Source of the DNA: Synaphobranchus kaupii
Taxonomy: Eukaryota; Chordata; Actinopteri; Anguilliformes; Synaphobranchidae
Direction of reading: 5' to 3'
Assembly (NCBI GenBank): GCA_029718625.1
Contig: CM056376.1
Coordinates: 121,798,264 to 121,862,263, forward strand
DNA: 64,000 bases
The notes below the pieces were generated by a model. It was given only the letters and a program-made list of their open reading frames with translations. It was not told the DNA's origin and made no database searches. A program made the position numbers and the translations under genes. Below, piece by piece: positions 12,353 through 23,014 of the stretch (position 1 is the stretch's first letter; each line of letters starts with the position of its first letter).

Positions 12353-13407
12353 TAGGTGTGGTTGTGAAACCACACCTTTTGTTACTCTCCATACTGCTTA
12401 TTATTCTGCCACTCCTCCTACACCATTCACACCTCATATTATACCTTTATACACCCTCAAGGTTGCTATTACTTTTTACCTTTATGCAATACACTTTTTC
12501 AGATAATTGACCTTTTATTGAGTGACGTCACGTGGCGCTGTAATGGCGACATGTAGTCCAGCTGTCTCTCGTGTTCGTGTCTGTAAATTTGAATGTATTT
12601 TGTTGTGTCGGGTTTTTGTCTTTTGTTTTTTTCATGGTACGGGGAGTACGGGCTGGAGATTTTTCAGGGCACTCCTGCTGCTTGTTTTGATAATATTGAC
12701 AAATTGTCTAGTCGGGATAATTTTGTTTGTGGTCATTACCATGGAGGAATGAGGTGATGACTGGGAAGGCGGACAGTCGTGGAGGCGGAGTTTGTGTGTT
12801 GGACTGCTTAATGACACTGGACATCTCGGGACTGCAAGGGCTATTTTTAATCATGGCTGTATTCCACTTTAATTCACTTCATTCGTTTGATTAATGCAAT
12901 GATTCTATTGAATGTCTTTATTTGATATATTTGTTTGCGTGTTGTGGGTCTGCCCCATTGTCTATGTCTTTTTTGTTGATGCTGGTGGCTACAACTGAAG
13001 TTCCCTAAAGGGAAAATAAAAGTTATTCTATTCTATCGCCAACAAAAATGAATGGGAGTCTTGCACAACTGATGCAATAGACTCTGGATGCTGTAACATA
13101 TTACACTGCCTATGACATCACAATGCCTTCCTCACTGTTTTGACCCAACGATACTATCCCAGATGATTTGACATGACCTTTTTGTGCTTTCATCACAATT
13201 CATTACTTCTTTGTATCACTTCCAGGTTCTTTAGACTACTTACAAAATATATCACCATATTTTAACACTTTCACCTTCTTTAGATCCCTTTATACCGCAT
13301 TACCACTGAATACCATTTCATCCTTTTATTTACCACCTCACACTACACCGTATATAATTACTATATTTCTATACCATTTCCAGCAGTTGATACCACTGCG
13401 AAGCAAC
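12353..13407. mobile_element. Element with palindromic ends, holding a nested LINE-like insert
   Basis: The left end is a near-perfect palindrome (ggtgtggttgtgaaaccacacc at 12356-12377). At the right end, 13388-13407, an inverted related sequence reads on the minus strand atgtggttgcttcgcagtggt. Between them is pyrimidine-rich sequence and, from about 12500 to 13037, a foreign segment with a LINE-type 3' end. The palindromic termini suggest a foldback-type DNA element known to me only as a fish repeat. No transposase was seen, and the limits are approximate. Confidence 0.4.
12500..13037 (+). mobile_element. Probable non-LTR retrotransposon remnant, 3' end
   Basis: The segment ends with gaagttccctaaagggaaa, then ataaaag and ttattctattctat, a 3' end with a short TTCTA-type tail typical of fish LINEs. 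The upstream part is GC-richer than its surroundings and includes taatggcgacatg, resembling a LINE 5' UTR. This may therefore be an internally deleted copy rather than a simple 5' truncation. No RT motif is visible. Confidence 0.4.
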
Positions 13408-13479
13408 CACATCTATTTTTTAGGAATATAAATTTATATTTCTATAATTTCTTTAGGAATTGTTTATCTATATATAAAA

Positions 13480-13486
13480 TATATAA

Positions 13487-13525
<39 letters not shown>

Positions 13526-13545
13526 GTTATATCTAAAATGTAAAA
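13480..13545. repeat. AT-rich simple repeat
   Basis: (AT)n and related palindromic TATA runs, about 60 bp. Confidence 0.9.
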
Positions 13546-14800
13546 TATATAAAACTATACAGAAATCTGGGGTCTATTGAAGCATGCCTTCAGGTTGGAG
13601 ACTAGCACAGGGTTTTTTTTCAGAACTTTCTGTATTTTTTGCATGTAGATCAAAATATAATCCCTATTGCAGCATGCCCTCTAGTCCCATGCTAATCCCA
13701 ATCGCAGTGTGCTTTTTTAAACGGCACCTATAGGATACTAAAGTTGAATACTACGTAAACCTGCTGCTGACCAGTTTTTTACAAGAGATTAAGGGCTGTT
13801 CTTAGAGAAAAATAATCAGTTCACAACACTTTACAGCCTACTTCATTCACATCTTTCACCACACATCTGCAACTGGCTATGATGGTATTCACATAAAAAT
13901 ATATTTTGTTGCATGGAAAACTAACAATAAATATATTGTATATGATTGTATTATCTGTGTCTCCAAAATGTCTTTCCTTGAACTTTTTTAAATTTATTAA
14001 AATAATTATAATTATAATTAAATTTTATTATGTTATTTAATTTTTCTATAATTTGTATTATTTATTATGTTTAACTTTTTGCATTTGAAAACTATATACT
14101 AATTAATGCTTAAACAATATTCAATTTATATTTCACCCCATTATTACTTCAAAGGGCTGGCCGTGTGTTACCCGCATTTGTGTTGCACTACCTCAAAAGT
14201 TACTCGCATCATTTAACATTTTAAGGACAACATTGCCATTTAACAGACTGAAACAATTAAATTACAGATAGGCCTAATTCAATTTGCCATTGCTCAACAG
14301 CTTTGAGGCCTTTTCATTATTCTGTTGATTGACAAACAATCACTTGCACGTGTTTTGTATTGTAAATCATTTACCTAATCAGCATGTCTTCATTGCAGTG
14401 CTCAATAAAGCCTCACAATTACACATGCATGCAAGTCTTGTCAATTCACATACTGAACGTGCGTTGGGACCAAGCGGTATTAACGAGGTACCTGATGCAT
14501 ACTTATAATTGCATAATTATATTCAGTTTGAATAATTATACAAAAGTCACCACTATTAACTCTAGCAATTAATGTGTGGATAGAGGTGTATTTTGACCAA
14601 ATATAATGTTCTAATTATCAGGTTCATATGCTATTCTAATGCCAATAGTGAATTTATGTTAGTTATTGCATTAGGACTTAAATAATGAAGTTATGAATAG
14701 AACATTTAGGAAGTAAGACCAGGAAACATTTCATTTTGTAACCGTTTATTTAGAAGAATGTTTAGCAAGTATATTTATATTTTTAGCAAGTATAGTGGTT
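13546..14800. other. Intron sequence, no gene recognised
   Basis: AT-rich, with a strongly AT-biased patch at 13985-14060. Two related segments (gtctattgaagcatgcc near 13570 and ccctattgcagcatgcc near 13662) hint at an old local duplication. Nothing coding. Confidence 0.45.
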
Positions 14801-14801
14801 T

Positions 14802-15311
14802 TAAAGAGATACTGCAGATCCTTTTCTAAGGCCTTTTTTACCGCTTCAATTTGAACTGGAACTCATGAGTAGGTGTGGTCATATGACGATGATGCCACGC
14901 AGTCATATTATGAATATTCATACGGTCAAGGAGTGAACAGGTGTGTCGATATAAGTCATAATATTAGCGTTAGCAGTAATACAGCAATTCGCATTTGAAC
15001 TTGAACTTGCTAGTTAGCAGTACAAGGGTCTCAGTCTCAAAGAAAAAAAAAACGTTGGTCTCTGCTTTTATACCACATGCCCAGCCGAGACCACCCCAGG
15101 ATCACCTCAACTCCACCCATTTTTATGTTAAGGATCTTGTCACAAACCCCCGGAAACCAGCGCATTGGTAAGCCTACACAGAAACTCAGAAAACACCCAT
15201 TTTGACTAAACATGAGATTTTCGGACAAAAACAGTTGTGTATCATCATAATCTAACCCAAAACATCGGTTTTCAATGGGAAAAGTCGGTTTTTGACTGCA
15301 GTATCACTTTA
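14802..15311. mobile_element. TIR MITE (~510 bp)
   Basis: The ends are TAAAGAGATACTGCAG (14802-14817) and the inverted CTGCAGTATCACTTTA (15296-15311), 15 of 16 matching. It is bounded by TA, suggesting a TA target. No transposase ORF. Confidence 0.6.
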
Positions 15312-16139
15312 TTGCATTATATTGTTCATATAGGCTCTGTGTTGTAAACATTACAATCATAGATGTATCAAGAATTTTTTTAATGAGCCTATGTGAAATA
15401 TTTAAACTTACATTCTTCGCTTTCGTTGTGCCTACATTTTTTTAAATAAACTGTTTCAGTGGGACATGATGCAAAGAATTGTATACCACTCAGTAAAAGA
15501 GAGCTTTAGTCAAATGCTTTGCAAAATACAAGAGGAATGCATACCTTTGTCACGGTATGGCAATCTACAAGATAGCATTTTACTTTTTTAATGAAAGGAT
15601 ATCTCCTCTCACAAATGCACTCTGATCTGGGAATTCATGATCATTTTTTGGTGCTCTGGGCAGGGCTTTTGTTGGAATTAAAATGGATGTGAATGAGGAG
15701 GGGATACAAATAAATGCATCCGATTTTCCAGATTAAATGTAGCCTTAATTACCCAATTTACTTTAGAACCATGGTCTATTAACAAAATGTATTTGGCAAC
15801 CCTGGGGATCTTGGGGAAAAAAATATAAGCAATTAGCTAAAATCCTACCCCATTTGACTTTTCACTTGTGTCTATACTAATAAATGTAATACTGACAATA
15901 AGTGTTTTTAAGAGTGACTGCCTAACATTGCTGCTGTTGTTACTCGTCATCACGTGCAGTGTTTGCCATTGGAAGCCCCGCTGTCTTCAGTGGCTGTGAC
16001 GGACAGTGTCAGGAGGGCTGTGGGTATGCAGGTTTTCCTGGTTTATTGGTCTGAACAGTTCATTTGGTGCACACATCTACCTGCTAACCTTTGTGTTTCC
16101 CAAACCACACTGCAGTATAATTTTCTTTGAGTGATGATA
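15312..16139. other. Intron sequence, no gene recognised
   Basis: AT-rich unique-looking sequence. No repeat termini or conserved coding motif recognised. Confidence 0.45.
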
Positions 16140-17064
16140 ATGGAAGGGAGTGGAAAATACACAAAGTAGAAATAGCCCCATGGTAGCAGTTCCACATATG
16201 AAGCCCACAACCTGCCCCCTTGATGCCATTCCATTCCTTAAAGAAGTACTTGACATAATTGGCCCCAGCATTCTGACAATTCATAATAGCTGCCTTGTTA
16301 CAAGCACTGTTCGATCTTGTTTTAAACATGCAGTGGTCTATCTACTTCTCTAAAAGCCCAACATTGGCCGCACCATTCTCAATAATTTTAGATCCATCAC
16401 CATATAGCCATTTTTTGTATCCAAATACCTTGAAAAAGTTGTCTTAAATCTGTCTGGTGTTAGAGCATTCCATAGCACAGAATACACTCTCCTGAAGGTT
16501 TCCAATGATTAACTGAGTTGACTGTTTATTCTGCGGATTGTGCTCATTTAATTTAGTTGCAGTGCTGCTTTTGACACGGTCAAACATGATATACCAATTG
16601 ACCGTCTTGAACACAGGGTCGACATTCAGGGCACAGGCTTGCCTCCTATACTAAAAACAGCACCGTATCTGTATTAGCAATTTCTTATCCTCCTCTGCTC
16701 CCATCACATGTGGGCGCCCCCCAAGGGTCCATTTTAGGTCCTATTATTTTCTCTTTATATGTCCTTCCCATGGGTTCTATCATTTAGAAATACAACACAG
16801 ACTCTCATTGCTACACTGGTGATACCCTGCTTTACCGTCAGTCTGACTCCATAACAACATTCAAAACCCAACTCAAAACCCACCTGTTCAAACTAACATA
16901 CTCACTCTAACTGCACCCTCTGTATCACTCCAGTATACTTCTTGTTGTTTGTTTTGTTTTAACTTTGCTGTTTGTTTTAAGTCCACTGTTTTTAATTTGA
17001 CTGTTTTGTTTTATGCCCTGTAAGGTGTCCTTGGGTGTCATGAAAGGCGCCCGCAAATAAAATG

Positions 17065-17095
<31 letters not shown>

Positions 17096-17570
17096 TCCCT
17101 TTGAAACCCAGTGACAGGCATTTTCTGAAGCCCCTTTTTTGATTGTCTCGAGGACATCAAATGCAGGATGGCAAATCATTTTCTTCTGAGAGCAAGACAG
17201 TTTATTCTAGTTGGCCTGACACCCTAGGGCTGTAGTCCTCATGCAAATCACAGGCCAAAAATATTGGCGTGATTTTTGATTTCGGCCTCATATTTGATAA
17301 ATGGATAAACTCTGTTGTGAAAGGCAGCTTCTTTCAGCTCAGAGCTATAGGCAAAGTCAAGCTATGCTCTTATTATGATTTAGAAAAAGTCATACATGCC
17401 TTTATCTCATACCGTCTGGATTATTGTAATTCTCTGTACACGATTGTTTGTCACTCATGCCTGTCTCGCCTGCAGCTAATCCAAAATGCTGCCTCAAGGC
17501 TCCTGACTAGCAGTAGAAAGAGAGACGACATTTCTCCTGTACTGGCCGGTTCTGGATGTCGTGATTTTAT
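16140..17570 (+). pseudogene. L2/Rex1-like LINE reverse transcriptase relic, self-nested
   Basis: This is a decayed non-LTR reverse transcriptase on the plus strand. Recognisable blocks in order are: LKEVLDIIGPSILTI and SCFKHAVV (16220-16345), SKYLEKVVL and FHSTEYTLLKVSND (about 16420-16508), SAAFDTVKHD (16561-16590), GAPQGSILGP (about 16712-16741) and YTGDTLLY, a degraded YADD catalytic box (about 16820-16843). The downstream part of the same ORF, from DCLEDIKC through SRLDYCNSLY and SRLQLIQNAASRLLT, resumes only at 17142-17510. A short 3' end with its own tail is interposed (16850-17093). Stops and frameshifts make it inactive. It sits in an intron of the opposite-strand host gene. Confidence 0.8.
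16850..17093 (+). mobile_element. 5'-truncated LINE 3' end with (ATT)n tail
   Basis: The segment encodes the C-terminal motif SITTFKTQLKTHLFKLTYSL of an L2/Rex1-like ORF, then a 3' UTR ending tgtcatgaaaggcgcc and cgcaaataaaatgt with an (ATT)n tail at 17066-17093. It separates two parts of another copy's reverse transcriptase, so it looks like a younger, strongly truncated insertion into a relative. Confidence 0.65.
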
Positions 17571-17719
17571 ATATGGGCATAATCCGCGTTGTTTGGTGTT
17601 AAAAGTGTGCTTTTGAGATCTGTATCCCCATGCAATGGGAGTGAATGTAGAGAGAGAAAAACTTAATTCTCCATCGGCCAGTTGCTGACCACTGGAGCAA
17701 GTCATGAAGATGAGCATAA

Positions 17720-20080
17720 ATATTATGACTCATAACGGGGCCAGGTACGTAGCTATACAATATTATGTTCTAACACAGTTCAGTATGTCTGTAACTGTTC
17801 CTTGAGGAAATGAAACCCAGGAAATGTTTATGGTGTGTGAGGGATATTTACTGTATTTGTCCTATAAATGGCAAACTTCAAACTACTAAGAGTAATTTTC
17901 CAACACTCGTTCTGACAGTCCAATACACTATTTATATCCACAAGTTAAATGACAAACTAAATTAACTTCTTAACAGAGCTTTGCCTCTTCCTTAATTAAG
18001 ATAGCTGATGTAATTTCCTCTGTGCCCACCACATGCCTTCCTAAAATACCCCTGTTTATTCTGGGGTGAGAATGTGAGAGGAGACAGAGACAAACCTCTC
18101 GATTGTCTTGGGCTGCGAGGACTAAAAATACAGAGAGCAGCAGAGAGGTTTCATATTTCATCCTGACCAAGATGTGTAGACAGCAGCTGTGAGAGTGTTA
18201 AAATAGAAGTTTAAAATCATAGTGGTCTTTAATTCTGCAGATTCAGGGGAGGACAAAACACATTTTTTTAAATAAAAATACGTATTGAAATAAAATAAAA
18301 ACAAAAACAATTTTGTAAAAATATGTGTCCTTTAAATTATATATTAAGCCCATCTCCCTGATATATCAAATTACTTCTCTCTCCCTACCTTCCCAAATTA
18401 AATGTATATGTTTCAAGTCTGAAAATCCCTTCAATCACAATGGCCAGTCAACTGCTGCAATCCTAAAATATCACATTTGGTGATAGCACTGCCAGATTAA
18501 ACAAAAATATCATCAGTGGCATCAGTTTAAACCTTTAGCGCTGTGATTGGCACACTTGCCATGCTCTTTCTGTAGCCTGCGGCCAAGCAATATGGACGGG
18601 AAAAGATATGATAGCTGACATCTATGATCATAGCTCTGCAATACCCAGTGTACTCATTACACATAACGGTGCATTTTCTGAGGAAATGCAGTCATAAATA
18701 ATGGCACTATTACACAGCAACCGCCATGCCTCATCCTGGGCTAACACTGGGAAGTCAACAAGAGAAACTGCTGAGCTGTTAAGTAACGCATCTCATTAAA
18801 CTTCCATCATTTAAGATCCTTAAATGAGCTCCCGGCACAAATTAACACAAAGCAAATTAAACCTGTCCAAACAAATAAACCAACATGCAAACAAAATGGA
18901 TACCAGAGCACTACAGTTGAGGGCGGTGTATGTCACAGTAATCCTTCTTAATTTTAAATTTAAGTAAGGCGTAACATTTTTTTCCCCCAGCCTACATAAC
19001 TTTAGAGGTCTTGCAGTTAAAAGGCTTAGACTGTATAACAGCATTGCTTGAAAAATATCACACTTGGTTAATAAAGCTGTTGCTCAGTTTGAGTTAATTT
19101 ATAATCTTGGCCAAGTTGATAGTATATCAGAAAAAAAGTGCTGCGTGTGCATAGGTATAGGTATGATTTTGCAAACAAGGACAGAAAATGTTCATGATTT
19201 TCACAGGCAATATTGAATGGTTTTATGAATGAAATGAAACCTCCGCCCATTGCAGTGGAGGTTAGTGGCAGCATTCCAGGATCATAAACCATTAATGTGC
19301 ATGACACTAGTTTTCAGGTCCTGTCCATGCAAAAAAATAAATAAATCAAAGGCTGAATTTCCCTTTGCTATAAAAATGCTGAGGCGACAGCTTCTATTAT
19401 AATAGCAGGCCTAGCAGTTAGCTGTATCCCACTGCTCTCAGCATACATAAAGTGAATTACCAGCATGGCTTAATTACAGCGGATATGAGTAAGTCAGCAG
19501 AGACATTTCAGACTCTTAGACCCTTAAGATTCCTCCAGGGGCCACTATTTAACATGTCTCTGGGCTCTTAAAGGAGGAGCTGTGAAATGCAACATGGGAA
19601 TGTGCTGGTAAGATAGACACATGGGAAACGTTTTGCTTCATCAAGAGTCTAAAAATGTTGAATTAAATTATAGCAGCCCTAATAGGTAGCTTTGTAGCAT
19701 GTGGCCTTGTGGTTTATTATTCCAAAGTTAGGAAATATCACAAGCTTGCTATCAGCAGTTAGTGGCTCAAACCATCAAGCTGCCCTCTAATCAAGAAATG
19801 TCTGAACACCAAAACATTACAGTAGTATTTCATGAGGTTAGATTTATCTACCGTTAGGACTTGGTGAGGAATAGATGGGGGCTGGCTAGGTCTTAATTTG
19901 TAAGACAATAGACTTGAAACAGGGTGTACTTTCTATTCCACATCCACTGTATATCAGCATTCTTATAATTGGTGGTTCAAGGTCAATGAGTAGTCTGCTT
20001 TGCTAATGTTCGTGTTAGCTTTAAAAATGAGGTGAGCTACCTGGACTCATTGCAAAAATAGTTTATTATTATGTGACCAT
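17720..20080. other. Intron sequence, no gene recognised
   Basis: AT-rich, mostly unique-looking. No mobile-element ends, RNA genes or conserved ORFs recognised. Parts such as 19480-19600 have more balanced composition and could hold conserved non-coding elements, which cannot be judged without comparison to another fish. Confidence 0.45.
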
Positions 20081-21550
20081 GGGCTCTATCTTGACGATCT
20101 TAGTGCATGGTCTAAAACGCATGGCGCAAGTGCATTTAGGGCGTGTCCAACTCCCCTTTTGATAGTTAAAGGGTGCATATTTTGAGCGCAAAGTAAGGCG
20201 CACAGTTCAAATGGGCTGAACGTAGCCTCTCCATTAATTATACTGTAGGTGTGTCTTGGGTGTGTTATCACAGTGTTATCTCCCATTCCCTTTAAAAGCT
20301 ATCTGCATTTGCACCTTGGCGGATTGCTAATATAATGGCAAATTTAATAAGACTGCAAAGGAGCAATTTACAGCTGGGCAAACCTGCTCGCACACAAGGT
20401 TAAAGTGTGTGAGCAAATAATATATATTCACTATTAGGATCAATATTATTTGGACTAACCATTATGACATGTTTTCATAGACAGAATAATAATCTTAAAC
20501 ATTAGGGTTCAACACCGGCATGGGCTCCTGGTAATTCCCAACCAGACTATTTTCTATTAAATATATGTGGTTTAATTTAGTTAAAAGCACCTTCAATATT
20601 GGAGAATAAGCTACCAGAACTTGGCTTCTGTCTCACCTTAGAAAACGCCAAATTCACCTGGTTGTTTAACAAATTTCATTTGATTATACAATGAAGCACT
20701 GTCAAACATCAATTGCATGAGGCTGTTCTCACAGCAGACAGATCACAGGCAATTAATTTCGGCTAGCGATGTTCAAGCTTCATCTGAAGTTCATATTATG
20801 TGCATTCTAATATTGATTATTAGCACAAATAGCGTTATTTTGCCTTAATGATGACAATAAATACACTAAAGCTGTCACCCTGGGAACCCATAGGTTTACG
20901 CATATGTTCCCTTGTTTTATACGGTCCTGCTTATGTTAATATGACCAACAAATTTACTGGTAGCTTAATGCCTTAAAACAGGCCCAGTTTCCCATGATTC
21001 CAGGGACAACATGCATCTATTCTGGGAGAGAAAATGTTTTATTTTGGGGAAAAATATGAATCTCCATTTCACAATGTAATCTTGTTTTGCATGTTTGTTC
21101 GCGCCCCTGTGTGCAACAGACAGGACGGTGTATGTGCGTTGCGTACACGCCTATGTGGACGCATATTACTATCTTAATATTGCACAGTTAAAATAACATT
21201 GAAACAACTGAGATTTGTGGTGGTTTTAGCGCAAGCGCTTTCTGCTGGCTCAAGATAGCAATACGCCAAAAATGATCCTGGCCACACCTCATCTTTAGAC
21301 CAACCCGCCATGTTCACTTGCTATCGGCGCAAGTTCATTTGCGATTTAAACAACGTGAGCAGTGGACGTTAAAAGGACCCTTGCGCCGGTCTGAAACTAG
21401 CAAAGACTTGCGTTTGGGCTAGCAAAGACTTGCGTTTGGGCTAGCAAAGACTTGCATTTGGGCTAGCAAAGACTTGCGTTTGGGCTAGCAAAGACTTGCG
21501 TTTGGGCTAGCAAAGACTTGCGTTTGGGCTAGCAAAGACTTGCGTTTGGG
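20081..21550. mobile_element. Harbinger-like non-autonomous element, right end replaced by a tandem array
   Basis: The left end GGGCTCTATCTTGACGATC is of the same type as the terminus of the element at 49695 (GGGCTCTATTTTAATAAACC). The interior shows the subterminal vocabulary of these elements (catggcgcaagtgcattta, gggcgtgtccaa). Near the right end gaaactagcaaagacttgcg is amplified as a 22-bp array, and no clean right terminus follows before the Gypsy insertion. No transposase ORF. Confidence 0.6.
21397..21550. repeat. Minisatellite, 7 x 22 bp
   Basis: Seven head-to-tail copies of a 22-bp unit containing ctagcaaagacttgcg plus tttggg. Only the third unit differs, with one G-to-A change. The unit derives from the subterminal region of the Harbinger-like element. 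Confidence 0.95.
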
Positions 21551-21605
21551 TTTCCGCTGCTTTATCTACTATATTGTATATTCTATTATAATTAATTGAT
21601 AATAT

Positions 21606-21826
21606 TGTGGAGGTGCGGTAAATGATTGACGAGGAGACAACGGCGAGTCGTGTCACTTTACTCTCCACACAAAACGACAATGAAACAACTAGACTAACGT
21701 TCCACACAAGCCGTGGTTCTAGCTTCCAAGTAAACATGTGTACTCAGGTAAAACTCCGCTTCCCAGAAGCCTCTCTCTTAAAGGTACAAGCCCCTAGTGA
21801 ATGTCTCTCTACTGTGGGTCACCACA
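21606..21826 (-). repeat. 3' LTR of the Gypsy element (element orientation)
   Basis: 221 bp, starting TGTGG and ending CCACA on the plus strand, identical base for base to the LTR at 25832-26052. The short LTR carries no obvious canonical polyadenylation signal. Confidence 0.95.
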
Positions 21827-21842
21827 CAGGCCCCCCCAGAAT
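21827..21842 (-). promoter_or_regulatory. Polypurine tract of the Gypsy element
   Basis: Minus-strand ATTCTGGGGGGGCCTG lies directly against the 3' LTR. This is the expected place and composition for the plus-strand primer of reverse transcription. Confidence 0.7.
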
Positions 21843-21902
21843 TCACCATAACCAAAAGTGCCAACAGAACAGGCGATAATCCAACAATGCCGAGCGAAAC
21901 AG

Positions 21903-23014
21903 TCAACGTGGAGGGGGGCGGATCAAGCGGCCAAAACGGCTGCGCCTAGCAGGACGGGGGTCAAGGGCAAGGGGCGGGTCCGGAGCTGGGGCAGGAGCCG
22001 GGTCCGGGACGGAGACCGCAGCAGGCGGGCGCCCCCGCCGCGGGGGCAGGGCCAGCTGGAGGGGCACGTCCACGTCCACGTGAGCCGGCTTGAGGCGGTC
22101 CACCGTGACCCGCTCAGGCCTACCCCCAACGTCCACAATAAAGTTCTTAGCCCCCGCCTCCAGGACACGGAAAGGCCCATCGTAGGGGGGCTGCAGCGGT
22201 GTCCGATGGCCGTCGTGGCGGATGAAGACGTACCTGGCAGACGGCAGGTCTGCGGGCACGTAGGACTGAGGGAGGCAGTGGTGAGACGTTGGAATGGGGA
22301 CGAAGGCGTCGGCCACACCCCGCGACACAGCCCGCTGAGAGGCGGCAGTCCAGGGGGCAGTGGCACCCGGGAGGAACTCCCCCGGGACACGCAGCGGCTG
22401 TCCGTAAACAAGCTCCGCCGATGAGGCCTGGAGGTCCTCTTTGGGGGCAGAGCGGAGGCCGAGCATAACCCACGGGAGGCGGTCGGCCCAGTTGCTGTCC
22501 GTGAGGCTGGCCCGCAGAGCGGCCTTCATAGATCGATGGAACCGTTCACAGAGCCCATTGCCCTGGGGGTTGTACGCCGTAGTGCGGTGGATCTTCACCC
22601 CCAGACCTTCAGCGACTGCCGTCCAGAGCTCAGACGTGAATTGTGGGCCCCTGTCAGAGGTGAGGTCAGCCGGCGTGCCGAAGCGAGCAACCCAGGACGC
22701 GATGAACGCCCGGGCCACCTCCGCTGACGTGGTAGATGACAGGGGAACCACCTCCGGCCACCTGGTGGTCCTGTCCACCATGGTGAGGAGGTGAGTGAAC
22801 CCGCGAGAGGAGGGCAGAGGCCCCACAAGGTCCACGTTCACATGATCGAAACGCCTCTCCGGCACCAGAAACGGTGCCAAAGGGGCCTTGGTATGGCGCT
22901 GTACCTTGGCACGCTGGCATGCCACACAGGAGCCAGCCCATGTCCTCACATCCCTCCGGAGGCCAGGCCAGACGAACTTGGCCCCCACCAGCCTAGTGGA
23001 CGCCTTCACCCCCC
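21903..23014 (-). CDS. Gypsy integrase domain (own frame)
   Basis: DDE integrase that would join the retrotransposon cDNA to host DNA. The open frame runs from 23129 to 21903, but only the part from about 23014 onward is integrase. Visible are the CVAC half of the zinc-binding HHCC region, catalytic aspartates in HVNVDLVGPL and LTSDRGPQFTS, the glutamate in GLCERFHRSMK, and a GPF-type C-terminal module (YDGPFRVLEAG). A proline-rich tail ending RPPPR follows. The first zinc-ligand histidines (around TIHGLSHP) lie in the preceding frame. The switch falls at a run of six G (plus strand C, 23009-23014), consistent with one extra base. No chromodomain was seen. Confidence 0.88.

Noticed and set aside
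21397..21550. CRISPR-like direct repeats
   Set aside because: The units are contiguous with no spacers and the genome is eukaryotic. It is a minisatellite.
21622..21879. Conserved-looking ORF duplicated at 25848-26063
   Set aside because: It is simply the open frame through the two identical LTRs.
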